Part shown: positions 18,471-27,476 of the stretch, piece after piece
Layout: every line of letters starts with the position of its first letter
How positions within the stretch are numbered: the first letter of the stretch is position 1
Assembly: GCF_014333525.1 (NCBI RefSeq)
Contig: NZ_JACSCX010000003.1
Span: forward strand, 372,001-436,000
DNA length: 64,000 nucleotides
DNA from: Hymenobacter puniceus
Lineage (GTDB): Bacteria; Bacteroidota; Bacteroidia; Cytophagales; Hymenobacteraceae
Direction of reading: 5' to 3'
Position numbers and translations under genes: made by a program
The notes under the pieces: model-generated
The model's database searches: none
What the model saw: the letters and a program-made list of their open reading frames with translations, nothing else
Told to the model about the DNA's origin: nothing

Positions 18471-19805
18471 CTAAGCCGCCTGAGTGAGTTTGCGCTGCTT
18501 TCTGCGGGCTTTGCTTAGGCGGTTCAGCCACATGATAGTGCCCGTAATGGGAAACGTAACGCCCAGCAGACATACTACGAAGCTGATGATTTTGGAGGGC
18601 CAGCCAAAGATGGCGCCCGTGTGCACCGGCTTAAACAAGCCCCGCACGCGCTGGCCCAGGTTGCGCTGCTCGTACGTCTGGCTTCTGAGCACACTGCCGG
18701 AATACTGGTCGAGGTAAACTTCGTCGGTGGCATTTTCATACACGGCATTGGGTTGCAGCGTGGCCACCCGGATGCTGCCCGCCGCGTCTTTGGGCAGCTG
18801 CAGCGAGTAGTACACCGCGGCTGGAGCCAGCTTCTGCGCCTGAGTTAGCGCCGCATCGGCCGTGAGCCCCGGCGCTGCGGCCACCGCAGCCGGCTGCGCT
18901 TCAGGAGCAACCGGCACGGTTGGTTCTATGGGCACCAGCGCGGCAGCGCCGGCCGGTACCACCGATACGGGCGGCTCGGGGCGCTCCATAGAGGAGTTAG
19001 TAACGGCGTAGATGCCTTTGTTGAACCACTCAAACGACCACGCCAGCCCTGTGAAAGCAAACACGAACAGCAGCAGCGCCGAGTAGAAACCCAGTACAAT
19101 GTGCAGGTCGTGGTTGAGGCGCTTCCAGCCGCCGCTCCACTTCACTTGCAGCCGCTGCTGCACCGCCTTGCGCGAAGCCGGCCACCACAGCACCAGCCCG
19201 GTTCCAATGATAACCAGAAACAGCACCGTGCTGACGCCCACCACCAGCTTGCCGATGGCGCCGCCCACCATGCCGCGGTGCAGGGCCATCATGGTAAAGA
19301 AAAATGTTTCTCGGTAGTTCAGCTCGCCTGTCACGGCGGCGGTGTAGGGGTTCACGAATACCACCGGGCCCCGGCCGCCTTCGGCGCCACCTTTGCCGGC
19401 TTCCTTGCCACCCTTGCCTTCTTTGCCACGGCCCTCAACGCCTTTTTCACGGGCGCCTTCACTTGGCTTGCTGCCTTGCGCTACGCGGGCAGCCTCGGGT
19501 TTCCGCTCGCCGCTGGGCCCGCCAGGTGCCCCGGCCAGGCTGATTTCCACAGTGCGGGCTGGGTCGACGTAGATTTTCAACCCAGCAATTTTGCCTTCGG
19601 GCTTGTAGGCGCGCACCGCTTGCGTGAGCTGACTGAGCGGCAGGCGTGGCGTGGAAGCGGGCGTCACGAAGTAGCGCTCGGGGTGCCAGGCTTGTTCCAG
19701 CTCTTTCTCAAACACCAGCACGCCGCCCGTGAAGCACACTACGGCAATGACCAGGCCCGACACCAAACTGAGGTAAAGATGGATGTTGCGGAAGAAGGTT
19801 TTCAT
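18471..19805 (-). CDS. PepSY-associated transmembrane protein (putative ferric reductase/siderophore processing)
   Basis: 444 residues. Four membrane helices in the PepSY-TM layout: near 11-33 (LYLSLVSGLVIAVVCFTGG), two in the middle (VVGVSTVLFLVIIGTGLVLWW; IVLGFYSALLLFVFAFTGL) and one near the C-terminus (IISFVVCLLGVTFPITGTIMW). Conserved histidines in the helices (IHLYLS, LHRGMVG, NHDLHI, HTGAIFG) fit haem binding as in FsrB/PiuB-type proteins that reduce siderophore-bound iron. A low-complexity Gly/Lys/Glu-rich insert of about 50 residues lies in the first periplasmic loop. The gene follows the siderophore receptor by 171 bases on the same strand, which supports an iron role. Confidence 0.86.
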   Translation of the reverse strand: MKTFFRNIHLYLSLVSGLVIAVVCFTGGVLVFEKELEQAWHPERYFVTPASTPRLPLSQLTQAVRAYKPEGKIAGLKIYVDPARTVEISLAGAPGGPSGERKPEAARVAQGSKPSEGAREKGVEGRGKEGKGGKEAGKGGAEGGRGPVVFVNPYTAAVTGELNYRETFFFTMMALHRGMVGGAIGKLVVGVSTVLFLVIIGTGLVLWWPASRKAVQQRLQVKWSGGWKRLNHDLHIVLGFYSALLLFVFAFTGLAWSFEWFNKGIYAVTNSSMERPEPPVSVVPAGAAALVPIEPTVPVAPEAQPAAVAAAPGLTADAALTQAQKLAPAAVYYSLQLPKDAAGSIRVATLQPNAVYENATDEVYLDQYSGSVLRSQTYEQRNLGQRVRGLFKPVHTGAIFGWPSKIISFVVCLLGVTFPITGTIMWLNRLSKARRKQRKLTQAA

Positions 19806-19976
19806 AAGGCAAAAGCTGTGGCCGAACGGCGGCCGAGTCTGGCAGAATGTACTGGGGATAACGCCCGGGCAGAGGAAAACCCGGGCCGACGCCAGTTGCA
19901 GCTGGTTTCGTCCGGGCTTTCGGCCTCACGCCTCACGCAATGGTTCTCACTATGTTTCTCAGGGCCTGAAGCTAGG

Positions 19977-22562
19977 CTAGAGCTTGTAGCCCAACGTGGC
20001 GGCAAAGTTGCGCGGCGCAATGGGGTTGATGCTGTTGTCGTCGTGCAGGTTGTAGCTCAGCTCGTTGAGCAGGTTGGCCATTTTTACGCGCACCGAGAAC
20101 CGCTCGTAGGTGTAGCCCAGCGAGGCATCGAACTGCGTGTAGTTAGGAATGCTGATCAGCTTGTTAACGTCCGTGACCGGGTTGCCGCTGGCATCGTAGA
20201 GCAGGCGTGGGTTGCGGCCTGCCAGCTTGTCGCCGACATAGTACGCCGTGATGCCCGCCGTAAGGCCGCGCAGCAGGCTTTGCTCGGAGGCCAGACTCCC
20301 GAAATTGTAGAACAAGCTCAGGTTGGCCGTGTGAGCGGGGTTGTAGCGCAGGCGGCTGCCGTTCTGGTAGAGGGTGCTGCGGGTGTAGGCCGTGTTGTTG
20401 TAGCTGTAGCCCGTGATAAAGCTCCAGCCCATTACGGGCTTGCTCTGCACGTCCACTTCCACGCCTTTGCTGGTTACCTGGCCCGCCAGCTCCTGGGCGT
20501 TGGGGAAGGCCGGGTTGTAGGCCGGGTTCAGGTTGTTGGGGTTGCCGTTGATGAACTGCTGGATTACCTGCGACTGGTTGCTGTTCACGATTTGGTAGGC
20601 CGTTACGTTGGCCGACAACGCGCCTTTGAACAGGTCGTTTTTGAGGCCCACCTCGTACTGGTCGATGATGGAAGCTGGCAAAGACGCCCCCTGGTTGTTG
20701 GTTACGGTGTTGCCCTGCGGCGTGAAGGAATTGGAGTAGGACGCAAACAGCGCCATTATCTTCAGTGGCTGATACACCACGCCCAGGCGCGGCGAAAAAG
20801 CGTTGTCGAAGCGGCGGTTGTTTACCACCTGACCAGCCAGCGGGCCGCTGGCGTTGGTGGCTTTGCGGTTGGCAGCGGTGTTGTAATAGTAGATGTTGCT
20901 GGGCGTTTCCTGGTAGCTCCAGCGCAGGCCCGCCAGCACCTTCACCTTCTCCGAAACACTCAGTAAATCCTGGGCATAAAAGCCCGCGCGGCGCGTGTTG
21001 CCCTGGGTGGAGCTGTTGCGCACCAGCGCCTCAAACCCGCTAATCCGCTCTGTGGGCTGCGCAATGGCCTTGCTGCGGTCCAGGATATTGATGGCGTCGT
21101 AGGCCGTAACCACTTCAGTAGCGGGCTTGGAGGGCGAATTCGGGCCGGTGAAAGCCACCGTGGTGGTCAGGTACTGGTCGGCATCGGCTCCTACCAGCAC
21201 GGTGTGCCCCAGGGTGCCGGTCTGGAACTTGCCGGTCAGGTCGAGCTGGGCCAGGAAGTAGTTTTCGGTGGTTTCGGTGCGCTGCAGGCTGCGCGTCAGG
21301 TTGCCATAGGTAGCAGGCGCGAAGCTGGCCACCGGGCGGCTGGCCGTGCGCAGCGCGTTGTCGTAGCGCTGGAACCCGGCCACGCTCCGCAGCTGCCAGG
21401 CGTCGTTGAGGCGGGTAGTAAGCGTAGCTGTGGCGCTGGTCTGCGACGTTGCGTTGCGGGCGCCCGGCACGTTTAGGAAGCGGCTGCGCGACTCCTGAAT
21501 CTGGTAGTCGATGCTGCCGATGCCGAAGTCGGGTGTGCGGTTGTCGCGCAGAAAGTCGCCTTCCAGCACCAGCGTGGTGTTGGGGCTCAGCTCAAACAGC
21601 AGTGAGGGATTCACATACACCCGCTCGGATTTCACCTCGTCGCGGAAGCTGTTGGCTTGCTCGTAGCTGCCATTCACCCGGAAGGCCGCTTTCTGGCTGT
21701 TGCCGATGGCGCCATATACGTCTACAGTAGGTTTCCAGAACCCGAAGCTGCCCACCCGCAACCCCACCGAGCCGCCCCGCTCGAACTGCGGCTTCTTCGT
21801 GACGAGGTTGAGAATGCCGCCTGCGGCCACGTTGCCATACAGAATGGCCGCGCTGCCTTTCAGCACTTCCATACGCTCCAATGAGCTAGCCTCCGGCATT
21901 ACGCTGTTGTTGAACCGGATACCATTCTTGAACGTGTTATTCGAGCCATAAGCAAAGCCGCGGCTGCCCAGCTCTTCCTGCGTGCCACCGGTAGTGCTGG
22001 TCACGTACAGGCCGCTTACGTTGGCCAGCGCGTCGCTTAGGCGTAGCACCTGCTGCTGCTCCAGCACCTCACGTTCCACCGTCACGGCGCTTTGCGGCAG
22101 GTCGAGGACTGCTACGGGCAGCTTGCCCACACTCAGGGCGCGCTGGTTCATAGATTTGGCTCCCGTAACCGTTACCTCCGATAGTGCCTGCGTACTGGCT
22201 GCCAGCGTGAAAGTTGGTGCCGTAGCAGTTTCGCCACTCACCACGCTCACCGTAACTTCCTGTGGCGCATAGCCAATGCTGCTTACTACCAGCTGGTAGG
22301 AGCCAGGCTGTGCCGCCAGCCGAAACTTGCCATCAGCGGTAGTGCTGGCCCCGAAGGAAGTGCCTTTGAGCGCCACCGTCACGCCTTCTATTCCCTGTCC
22401 GCTGGCATCCGTCACCCGGCCGGCCACCCAGCCGCGCCGGGCCGGGTCATCAACTTTCGAGGCCGCAACCGGCCGCCGTGCTGCGGCACCGGATTCGGAG
22501 ATGGGCAGGGCGGCGGCAGTCAGCGGTACGGTAGCCAGTAGCAGAAGTAAACGTCGGGACAT
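19977..22562 (-). CDS. TonB-dependent siderophore receptor with CarboxypepD_reg N-domain
   Basis: 861 residues from the ATG at 22562, which opens a signal peptide (MSRRLLLLLATVPLTAAALP); an upstream TTG adds only an unsuitable tail. A CarboxypepD_reg-like domain (GRVTDASGQGIEGVTVALKG) is followed by the plug (PQSAVTVEREVLEQQQVLRL; LERMEVLKGSAAILYGN; GGILNLVTKKPQ) and a 22-strand type barrel. The final strand ends NFAATLGYKL. The plug pattern is that of FhuA/FpvA-like ferric-siderophore receptors. The PepSY gene downstream and the dyad at 22620-22640 fit an iron-regulated pair. The exact siderophore cannot be read from sequence. Confidence 0.93.
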   Translation of the reverse strand: MSRRLLLLLATVPLTAAALPISESGAAARRPVAASKVDDPARRGWVAGRVTDASGQGIEGVTVALKGTSFGASTTADGKFRLAAQPGSYQLVVSSIGYAPQEVTVSVVSGETATAPTFTLAASTQALSEVTVTGAKSMNQRALSVGKLPVAVLDLPQSAVTVEREVLEQQQVLRLSDALANVSGLYVTSTTGGTQEELGSRGFAYGSNNTFKNGIRFNNSVMPEASSLERMEVLKGSAAILYGNVAAGGILNLVTKKPQFERGGSVGLRVGSFGFWKPTVDVYGAIGNSQKAAFRVNGSYEQANSFRDEVKSERVYVNPSLLFELSPNTTLVLEGDFLRDNRTPDFGIGSIDYQIQESRSRFLNVPGARNATSQTSATATLTTRLNDAWQLRSVAGFQRYDNALRTASRPVASFAPATYGNLTRSLQRTETTENYFLAQLDLTGKFQTGTLGHTVLVGADADQYLTTTVAFTGPNSPSKPATEVVTAYDAINILDRSKAIAQPTERISGFEALVRNSSTQGNTRRAGFYAQDLLSVSEKVKVLAGLRWSYQETPSNIYYYNTAANRKATNASGPLAGQVVNNRRFDNAFSPRLGVVYQPLKIMALFASYSNSFTPQGNTVTNNQGASLPASIIDQYEVGLKNDLFKGALSANVTAYQIVNSNQSQVIQQFINGNPNNLNPAYNPAFPNAQELAGQVTSKGVEVDVQSKPVMGWSFITGYSYNNTAYTRSTLYQNGSRLRYNPAHTANLSLFYNFGSLASEQSLLRGLTAGITAYYVGDKLAGRNPRLLYDASGNPVTDVNKLISIPNYTQFDASLGYTYERFSVRVKMANLLNELSYNLHDDNSINPIAPRNFAATLGYKL

Positions 22563-22619
22563 ATAGGCGAAGCGCTTTTGCTTGTTTAGATTGATTAAAA
22601 ACAACGCAAAGCACGAGTC

Positions 22620-22640
22620 TATTTAGATAGATTCAAAATA
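22620..22640 (-). promoter_or_regulatory. Operator-like dyad upstream of the siderophore receptor
   Basis: An imperfect palindrome centred on 22630 (TATTTAGA/TCAAAATA arms; 7 of 10 pairs match), 58 bases upstream of the ATG in an AT-rich leader. On the minus strand it overlaps TATTTTGA, a near match to the -7 promoter box. Position and form suit a Fur-type repressor site, but this is inference. Confidence 0.45.
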
Positions 22641-22700
22641 AGGATTCATAAAAATTATATATTTGTCGGTAATGCTCTTGCTATCAGAATTTTGTAAAAA

Positions 22701-22736
22701 AAAGAGCATCAAAACCAATAGGTCCTGATGCTCTTT
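22701..22736 (-). terminator. Terminator of the LLM oxidoreductase gene
   Basis: AAAGAGCATCA at 22701-22711 pairs with TGATGCTCTTT at 22726-22736. On the minus strand the stem is followed by a long T-run. Confidence 0.88.
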
Positions 22737-22763
22737 CGCAGTGGCTGCATACTGTGTGGTAGC

Positions 22764-23834
22764 TCAGAATGCTGTAGCTGCCGATATCGGAGTTGGTTTG
22801 GTTAGCGCAAATGCATCGGCCAGCAACTCATAGGAGCGGAGCCGGTCGTCGTAGTCGTGGGTGATGGTGACAGCCGAAACCTCCTCTACTCCGTAGCTGG
22901 CGGCCAACGTCGTGAGGTCAGCCTTTACTTTATCGGGCGTGCCACTCACGATGCGCTGGTGGTGATAAGCCAGCCGGGCCTGCAGGTCGGCCGACAAACC
23001 CGCCACGTTCACTTTCTCTACTGCTTCAATAGGCGTAAACTGGCCGGTTTCCAGCTTCAGCATTTGCAGCGCCAGGTTATCGGCAAGGGCCTGGGCGTGG
23101 CTGGTTGTATCAGCGCAGGTGACGAATACGGCGACGTTGGCCTGGGGTGCGGCCAGCTCCGGCGACGGGCGAAACCGCTCCCGGTACATCTGCACCATCT
23201 TCGGCCCGCCAGTAGGATTGATGAAGTGGGCGAAGGAAAAGGCTGCTCCTACATGTGCCGCAAACAACCCGCTCTGGCCGCTGCTGCTCAACAGCCACAG
23301 CTCCGGCACCGTGTCAACGAACGGAGCAGCCTTCACGCGGGCATGAATGGTATCAGGTACGGTTTCGTCGCGCAGGTAGGCCCGCAGGTCCATAAGCTGC
23401 TCGGCAAAATCCTCGTCGCGGAACTGGTTGTGCGGATTAAGAGCGTGCGCCGTTATCCGGTCGGTGCCGGGGGCCCGGCCAATGCCTAAATCTATTCGGC
23501 CAGGATAGAGCGCCTCCAGCAGCCGGAAGTTCTCGGCCACTTTCAGAGCCGAGTAATGGGGCAGCATCACGCCGCCTGAGCCCAGCCGGATTTGGCTGGT
23601 TTCGGCACCAAGGCGGGCCAGCAGCACTTCCGGCGCCGAGCCAGCCAGTGTGTTGGTGTTATGATGCTCGCTCACCCAGAAGCGGGTAAAGCCCAGCCGG
23701 TCGGTGAGGCGGGCCAGCTCGATGGTATGCTGCAGCGCCTCGCGCGGTGTGCGGCCCAGCGGCACCGGCGACTGGTCGAGCACGCTCAAGCGGAGAGGTT
23801 GCGTTGCAGAGGAAGTCAGGTTCAAGGAATTCAT
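22764..23834 (-). CDS. LLM-class flavin-dependent oxidoreductase (luciferase-like monooxygenase)
   Basis: 356 residues with the bacterial luciferase-like TIM barrel. Segments include SVLDQSPVPLG at the start, GFTRFWVSEHHNT near residue 50, SGGVMLPHYSALKVAENFR near 90, RIDLGIGRAPGTDR near 117 and the late GTPDKVKADL motif. These place it in the MsnO8-like group of LLM oxidoreductases, which use reduced flavin (FMNH2 or F420) and oxygen. Predicted cytoplasmic. It stands alone with its own terminator, so its pathway is unknown. Confidence 0.92.
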   Translation of the reverse strand: MNSLNLTSSATQPLRLSVLDQSPVPLGRTPREALQHTIELARLTDRLGFTRFWVSEHHNTNTLAGSAPEVLLARLGAETSQIRLGSGGVMLPHYSALKVAENFRLLEALYPGRIDLGIGRAPGTDRITAHALNPHNQFRDEDFAEQLMDLRAYLRDETVPDTIHARVKAAPFVDTVPELWLLSSSGQSGLFAAHVGAAFSFAHFINPTGGPKMVQMYRERFRPSPELAAPQANVAVFVTCADTTSHAQALADNLALQMLKLETGQFTPIEAVEKVNVAGLSADLQARLAYHHQRIVSGTPDKVKADLTTLAASYGVEEVSAVTITHDYDDRLRSYELLADAFALTKPTPISAATAF

Positions 23835-23903
23835 AGCTGCTACAACACCGGCAGGGGGTGGTAAGTTTGCCGGCAGGCAACAATAGCCCGGGGCTTACCA
23901 TTG

Positions 23904-24545
23904 CTACTCGGCTGCTTCCAGCGCCTCCAGGTTGGCAGCATTAAGCAGGGATAGATGGCGCGTAATTTTATCGGCGGGCCAGTGCCACCAGGCCAGCGCC
24001 TGCAGCCGCGCTATGGTGGCCTCGTCGAAGCGGTAGCGCACCACCTGGGCGGGGTTGCCGGCCACTACGGCGTAGGCCGGCACGTCGCGCGTTACTACAG
24101 CTTTGGTGGCCACTACCGCGCCGTTGCCAATGTGCACACCGGGCATAATGGTGGCCTCAAACCCAAGCCAGACATCATGCCCCACCACCGTGTCGCCCTT
24201 GGACGGGTATTTCTCCTGCACCGACTGGTTGGCCATCAGCGTTTCCCAGCCACCTCCAAAAATGGCAAACGGAAACGTGGAAACCGGCGCCGTCTCGTGG
24301 TTGCCCCCATTCATAATGAACTTAACTCCGGAGGCCAGGGCGCAAAATCGGCCAATAATCAGCTTGTCGCCCAGGAAATCGAAATGGTAGAGTACGTTGC
24401 GCTCGAAATTGGCCGGGTCTTCCAAATCATCATAGTAGGTGTAGTCGCCGACGATGATGTTGGGGCGGGTAATCAGGTTTTTAAGAAACACCAGCTTGCG
24501 GTGGTGTGGCAGCGGGTACAACGTGGTAGGGTCGGGGCCGTGCAT
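23904..24545 (-). CDS. CatB/Vat-related xenobiotic O-acetyltransferase
   Basis: 213 residues. A left-handed beta-helix acetyltransferase: hexapeptide repeats such as [44 protein letters not shown] and [19 protein letters not shown]. The catalytic His candidate is in MNGGNHET near residue 85, matching the active histidine of Vat/CatB enzymes. The N-terminal [17 protein letters not shown] block is typical of the xenobiotic acetyltransferase subfamily, some of which modify chloramphenicol or streptogramins. A sequence match alone does not show resistance; natural small-molecule acetylation is equally likely. Confidence 0.9.
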   Translation of the reverse strand: MHGPDPTTLYPLPHHRKLVFLKNLITRPNIIVGDYTYYDDLEDPANFERNVLYHFDFLGDKLIIGRFCALASGVKFIMNGGNHETAPVSTFPFAIFGGGWETLMANQSVQEKYPSKGDTVVGHDVWLGFEATIMPGVHIGNGAVVATKAVVTRDVPAYAVVAGNPAQVVRYRFDEATIARLQALAWWHWPADKITRHLSLLNAANLEALEAAE

Positions 24546-24644
24546 AACAATACGGTAAGGATGGTGCGCCGCAAAATACGCCTTGCCGGCTGCCTATTGC
24601 ATTGGTTGTGCTGAACCGGGAGCGTTGCGCACTACTTTCGCAGC

Positions 24645-25418
24645 GTGATAACTCCTGTAGCGCTCGGTTTGCTGTGTTTCTTCGCCTTTCTGGCGGGTTT
24701 TATTGACTCTATTGTGGGCGGCGGCGGCCTGATTCAGCTGCCAGCCATGCTGCTGCTGCTCAAGGGCACGCCAGTGCCCACTATTTTAGGCACAGGCAAG
24801 GTGTCGTCGTTGATGGGCACGGCAGCAGCGTTGCGCAGCTACGCCGGTAAAGTTCCTATTCGGTGGCGGGCTGTGGGCACGGCGGCAGCAGTAGCGGGGG
24901 TGTTTTCGTTTCTGGGGGCCCGGGTAGTGAGCCAGCTGCCGCAGGAGCTGCTGCCACCGCTGGTGCTGGGGCTGCTGGTGGCCATAGCCATCTACACATT
25001 CTGGCGCAAAGATTTCGGGAGTTTGCACGCTCCACGTCTGTCGGCGCAGCGCGAGCCGCTCTACGGCGCGCTGGTCGGGCTGCTTATCGGGTTCTACGAC
25101 GGCTTCTTCGGGCCCGGTACCGGCTCGTTTCTACTGTTCGCTTTTGTCGGGCTTTTTGGCTACGATTTCGTGACGTCTTCGGCCTCCGCCAAAATGGTGA
25201 ACGTAGCTACCAACCTGGCCGCGCTGCTGTACTTTGCCTACACCAAGCAGATTCTGTGGGCTGTAGCCATCCCGATGGCGCTGTGCAATATGGTGGGCTC
25301 CACTCTAGGAGCTCAGCTGGCTTTGCGCCACGGCACCGGCTTTGTCCGCGTTCTGTTTCTGGCGGTGGTCGGCGTCTTCATCGTGAAACTCAGTATGCAG
25401 GTTTTCGGGTGGGGATGA
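24645..25418 (+). CDS. TauE/SafE (TSUP) family permease
   Basis: 257 residues from a GTG start. Eight or so hydrophobic helices with two related halves, each with the family signature: FIDSIVGGGGLIQLPAML near residue 22 and GFYDGFFGPGTGSFLLFA near 148. TSUP proteins export or import sulfite, sulfoacetate and related organosulfur anions. The gene is divergent from the acetyltransferase, with 99 bases between starts. A TACTTTCG -7-like box ends only 4 bases before the GTG, suggesting a very short or absent leader. Confidence 0.9.
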   Translation: MITPVALGLLCFFAFLAGFIDSIVGGGGLIQLPAMLLLLKGTPVPTILGTGKVSSLMGTAAALRSYAGKVPIRWRAVGTAAAVAGVFSFLGARVVSQLPQELLPPLVLGLLVAIAIYTFWRKDFGSLHAPRLSAQREPLYGALVGLLIGFYDGFFGPGTGSFLLFAFVGLFGYDFVTSSASAKMVNVATNLAALLYFAYTKQILWAVAIPMALCNMVGSTLGAQLALRHGTGFVRVLFLAVVGVFIVKLSMQVFGWG

Positions 25419-25445
25419 AGTAGTGCAGGAACGAGGAAAACAGAA

Positions 25446-25540
25446 CGTCATTCCTAGTAAAGCGCGGAATCTCGCGTAGTGCCATGTGCATAGCATTGCA
25501 ACGTCAGCACTCAAGATTCCTCGCTTTGCTTGGAATGACA
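25446..25540. repeat. Inverted repeat of the GTCATTCC type
   Basis: GTCATTCC at 25447-25454 pairs with GGAATGAC at 25532-25539. Inside, AAAGCGCGGAATCTCG faces AAGATTCCTCGCTTT, giving an imperfect long hairpin. The ends differ from the GTCATGCTGAGC family, so this looks like a separate dispersed element. Confidence 0.65.
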
Positions 25541-25573
25541 CCCTTTTACTTCATCACCTCATCACACCTGCAA

Positions 25574-26092
25574 TTACTCATTGCCCGGCAGGCCGGGAGC
25601 GGGGTTACCCTGGGCGCCCTGCCCGCTCGGTACGCCCATTTTTTCTTCGCGCTTGCGCTGGTATCGGTCAAACTGCGCGGGCGTCAGCACATCTTTCAGA
25701 GCGCCCAGCCGCGCCTGCCCAATATCATCGATAACGGAGGCCATTTTCCGCATGTTCTGGCGGTAAGTGAGCCGCGCCGTTTCCACGCCCCGCACGCTTA
25801 CCAGGTTTATCTGGCGCACTTTCTCCACCTGCTGCGGATTCAGGCCAAGCGCTTTCTGCATGTTAGCCGTGAGCGAGGCAGCGCGGGCATCAACCTTGGC
25901 GGCATCGGGCTCGGCCGTTGGCAGCGCGGCGGCTCCTGCCGCCGGGCGGGTTGTGGGAGCAGGCGTCCGGGTTTTGGTTTTAGTGTCAGCGCCGGTCGTT
26001 TCCGACTTGGTTTTGACTTTGGTAGTGGTTTGGGCCAGTAGCAGGCCGGGCGCGCTTAGCAGTAGCAGCGTGGCCAAAAGGGAGTTTTTCAT
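25574..26092 (-). CDS. Spy/CpxP-like periplasmic protein (LTxxQ-type)
   Basis: 172 residues from the ATG at 26092, which starts a signal peptide (MKNSLLATLLLLSAPGLLLA). After a Thr/Lys/Pro-rich linker comes a helical domain with two LTxxQ-like motifs (LGLNPQQVEKVRQIN and LTPAQFDRYQRKREEKMG). This pattern is found in Spy/CpxP-type chaperones and in small Bacteroidota proteins annotated the same way. The tail is Gly/Pro/Gln-rich. A periplasmic stress or binding role is likely by family; no two-component partner is adjacent. Confidence 0.75.
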   Translation of the reverse strand: MKNSLLATLLLLSAPGLLLAQTTTKVKTKSETTGADTKTKTRTPAPTTRPAAGAAALPTAEPDAAKVDARAASLTANMQKALGLNPQQVEKVRQINLVSVRGVETARLTYRQNMRKMASVIDDIGQARLGALKDVLTPAQFDRYQRKREEKMGVPSGQGAQGNPAPGLPGNE

Positions 26093-26329
26093 GGAATGAC
26101 AAAGAGAGTAGGAGCAGGCCGCCCGTGGAAAGTGCTGCCACGCGGGACGCTGTTCCAATTGATATGTAAAGATGATGCCAATTCGGAAAAGGCAGGGCTA
26201 TAACGCTGGCTTTTCAGTTTTCAGTCAAAGGGTGGCCGCCCTTCCCGTAAAGGTGCTCAAGTGGTAAACTTCTCGCCCCCTGCAGTAGTATGTAACCGGC
26301 AAGCCTATCCCTCAGCAACCCTTAGTATC

Positions 26330-27364
26330 ATGAAGCAAACTACCCGAAACAACTGGCTGGCCGCCGCTGGCGCTGGTCTGGCGCTGGCCGCCGCCACCCT
26401 CTGGAGCAACCGCCGCGGCTCCTACAGCCTGCAAGGCCGCGTGGTGCTTGTAACCGGTGGCTCGCGGGGCCTGGGCCTCATTCTGGCTCGGCAGGCTGTG
26501 GCCGAAGGAGCTAAAGTGGCCATCTGTGCCCGCGACGCTGAAGAGCTGGAACGTGCCCGCCAGGAGCTGGCCGCCGACGGCGCGCAAGTCATGGCCCTGG
26601 TCCGGGACCTGACCAATGCCGTGGAAGTGCGCACGCTGGTGGCCGAGGTGCAGCAGCAACTCGGGCCCATTGAGGTGCTGGTTAACAACGCGGGCATCAT
26701 CACGGCCGGCCCACTCGACCACATGGAGCTGCGCGAGTACGAAGAGTCGATGGATACGCACTTCTGGGCGCCGCTGCATGCTATGCAGGCGGTACTGCCC
26801 GATATGCGCCGCCGGGGCGAAGGGCGCATCGTGAATATTGCCTCGGTAGGTGGCAAGGTGGCTGTGCCGCACTTGGCGCCCTACAGTGCCAGCAAATTTG
26901 CCTTGGTGGGCTTGTCGGAAGGCTTTCGGGCCGAGCTGCGCCAGTACGGTATTCAGGTAACCACCGTTTGTCCCGGTTTGCTACGCACAGGCAGCCCCCG
27001 CAATTCCATTGTGAAAGGCCAGCACCAGAAAGAGTACGCCTGGTTCACCATTGCCGACTCGCTGCCTGCCCTCACCGTCGCGGCCGATTCGGCGGCCCGC
27101 CAGATCTGGAACGCCTGCCGCCGCGGCGACGCCGAAATCATCATTGGCTTGCCCGCCAAGCTTTTATCGGCCTTTCACGGCCTGGCTCCCGGCACTACGG
27201 CCGACCTGCTGAGCTGGGTGAACCGGACGCTGCCCGGCCCCACCGACGAGCAGGGCGATGCACGCCGTTTCGGGCACGAAAGTGAGTCGGAACTGTCGCA
27301 GTCCTGGCTGACAACCCTCACCCGCAAAGCCGAGAAAGAAAACAATCAAGTAGCCAGCAGCTAA
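26330..27364 (+). CDS. Membrane-anchored SDR-family oxidoreductase
   Basis: 344 residues from the ATG at 26330; the frame is open 23 codons further upstream but without family support. An N-terminal hydrophobic helix (about 9-25) probably anchors it. The classical short-chain dehydrogenase core follows: cofactor loop TGGSRGLG at 42-49, NNAG near 119-122, catalytic S172 and Y185-x3-K189 (YSASK). The A-R-D following the second strand suggests NADP preference. The substrate is unknown. A perfect palindrome 36 bases after the stop ends transcription. Confidence 0.9.
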   Translation: MKQTTRNNWLAAAGAGLALAAATLWSNRRGSYSLQGRVVLVTGGSRGLGLILARQAVAEGAKVAICARDAEELERARQELAADGAQVMALVRDLTNAVEVRTLVAEVQQQLGPIEVLVNNAGIITAGPLDHMELREYEESMDTHFWAPLHAMQAVLPDMRRRGEGRIVNIASVGGKVAVPHLAPYSASKFALVGLSEGFRAELRQYGIQVTTVCPGLLRTGSPRNSIVKGQHQKEYAWFTIADSLPALTVAADSAARQIWNACRRGDAEIIIGLPAKLLSAFHGLAPGTTADLLSWVNRTLPGPTDEQGDARRFGHESESELSQSWLTTLTRKAEKENNQVASS

Positions 27365-27400
27365 CTAGTTGGCTTGTAGCTACTAGCGAGAAAAACCGCA

Positions 27401-27434
27401 AAAAAGCGCCCGACTGATCAGTCGGGCGCTTTTT
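27401..27434. terminator. Bidirectional terminator
   Basis: A perfect 34-base palindrome, AAAAAGCGCCCGACTGA with its complement. A-run and T-run on opposite sides serve both the SDR gene and the convergent lipoprotein gene. Confidence 0.92.
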
Positions 27435-27476
27435 GGTGAACGGTGGTAGGAGCGTAAGGTGCGGTTCGCGAAAATT

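Noticed and set aside
19101..20966. A 621-codon plus-strand open frame
   Set aside because: It is antisense to the siderophore receptor and PepSY genes, which have clear families; its residues show no domain. Long antisense frames are expected in GC-rich DNA.
23904..24545. Antibiotic-resistance gene
   Set aside because: The fold matches CatB/Vat acetyltransferases, but sequence alone does not show drug substrate; no mobile context is present.
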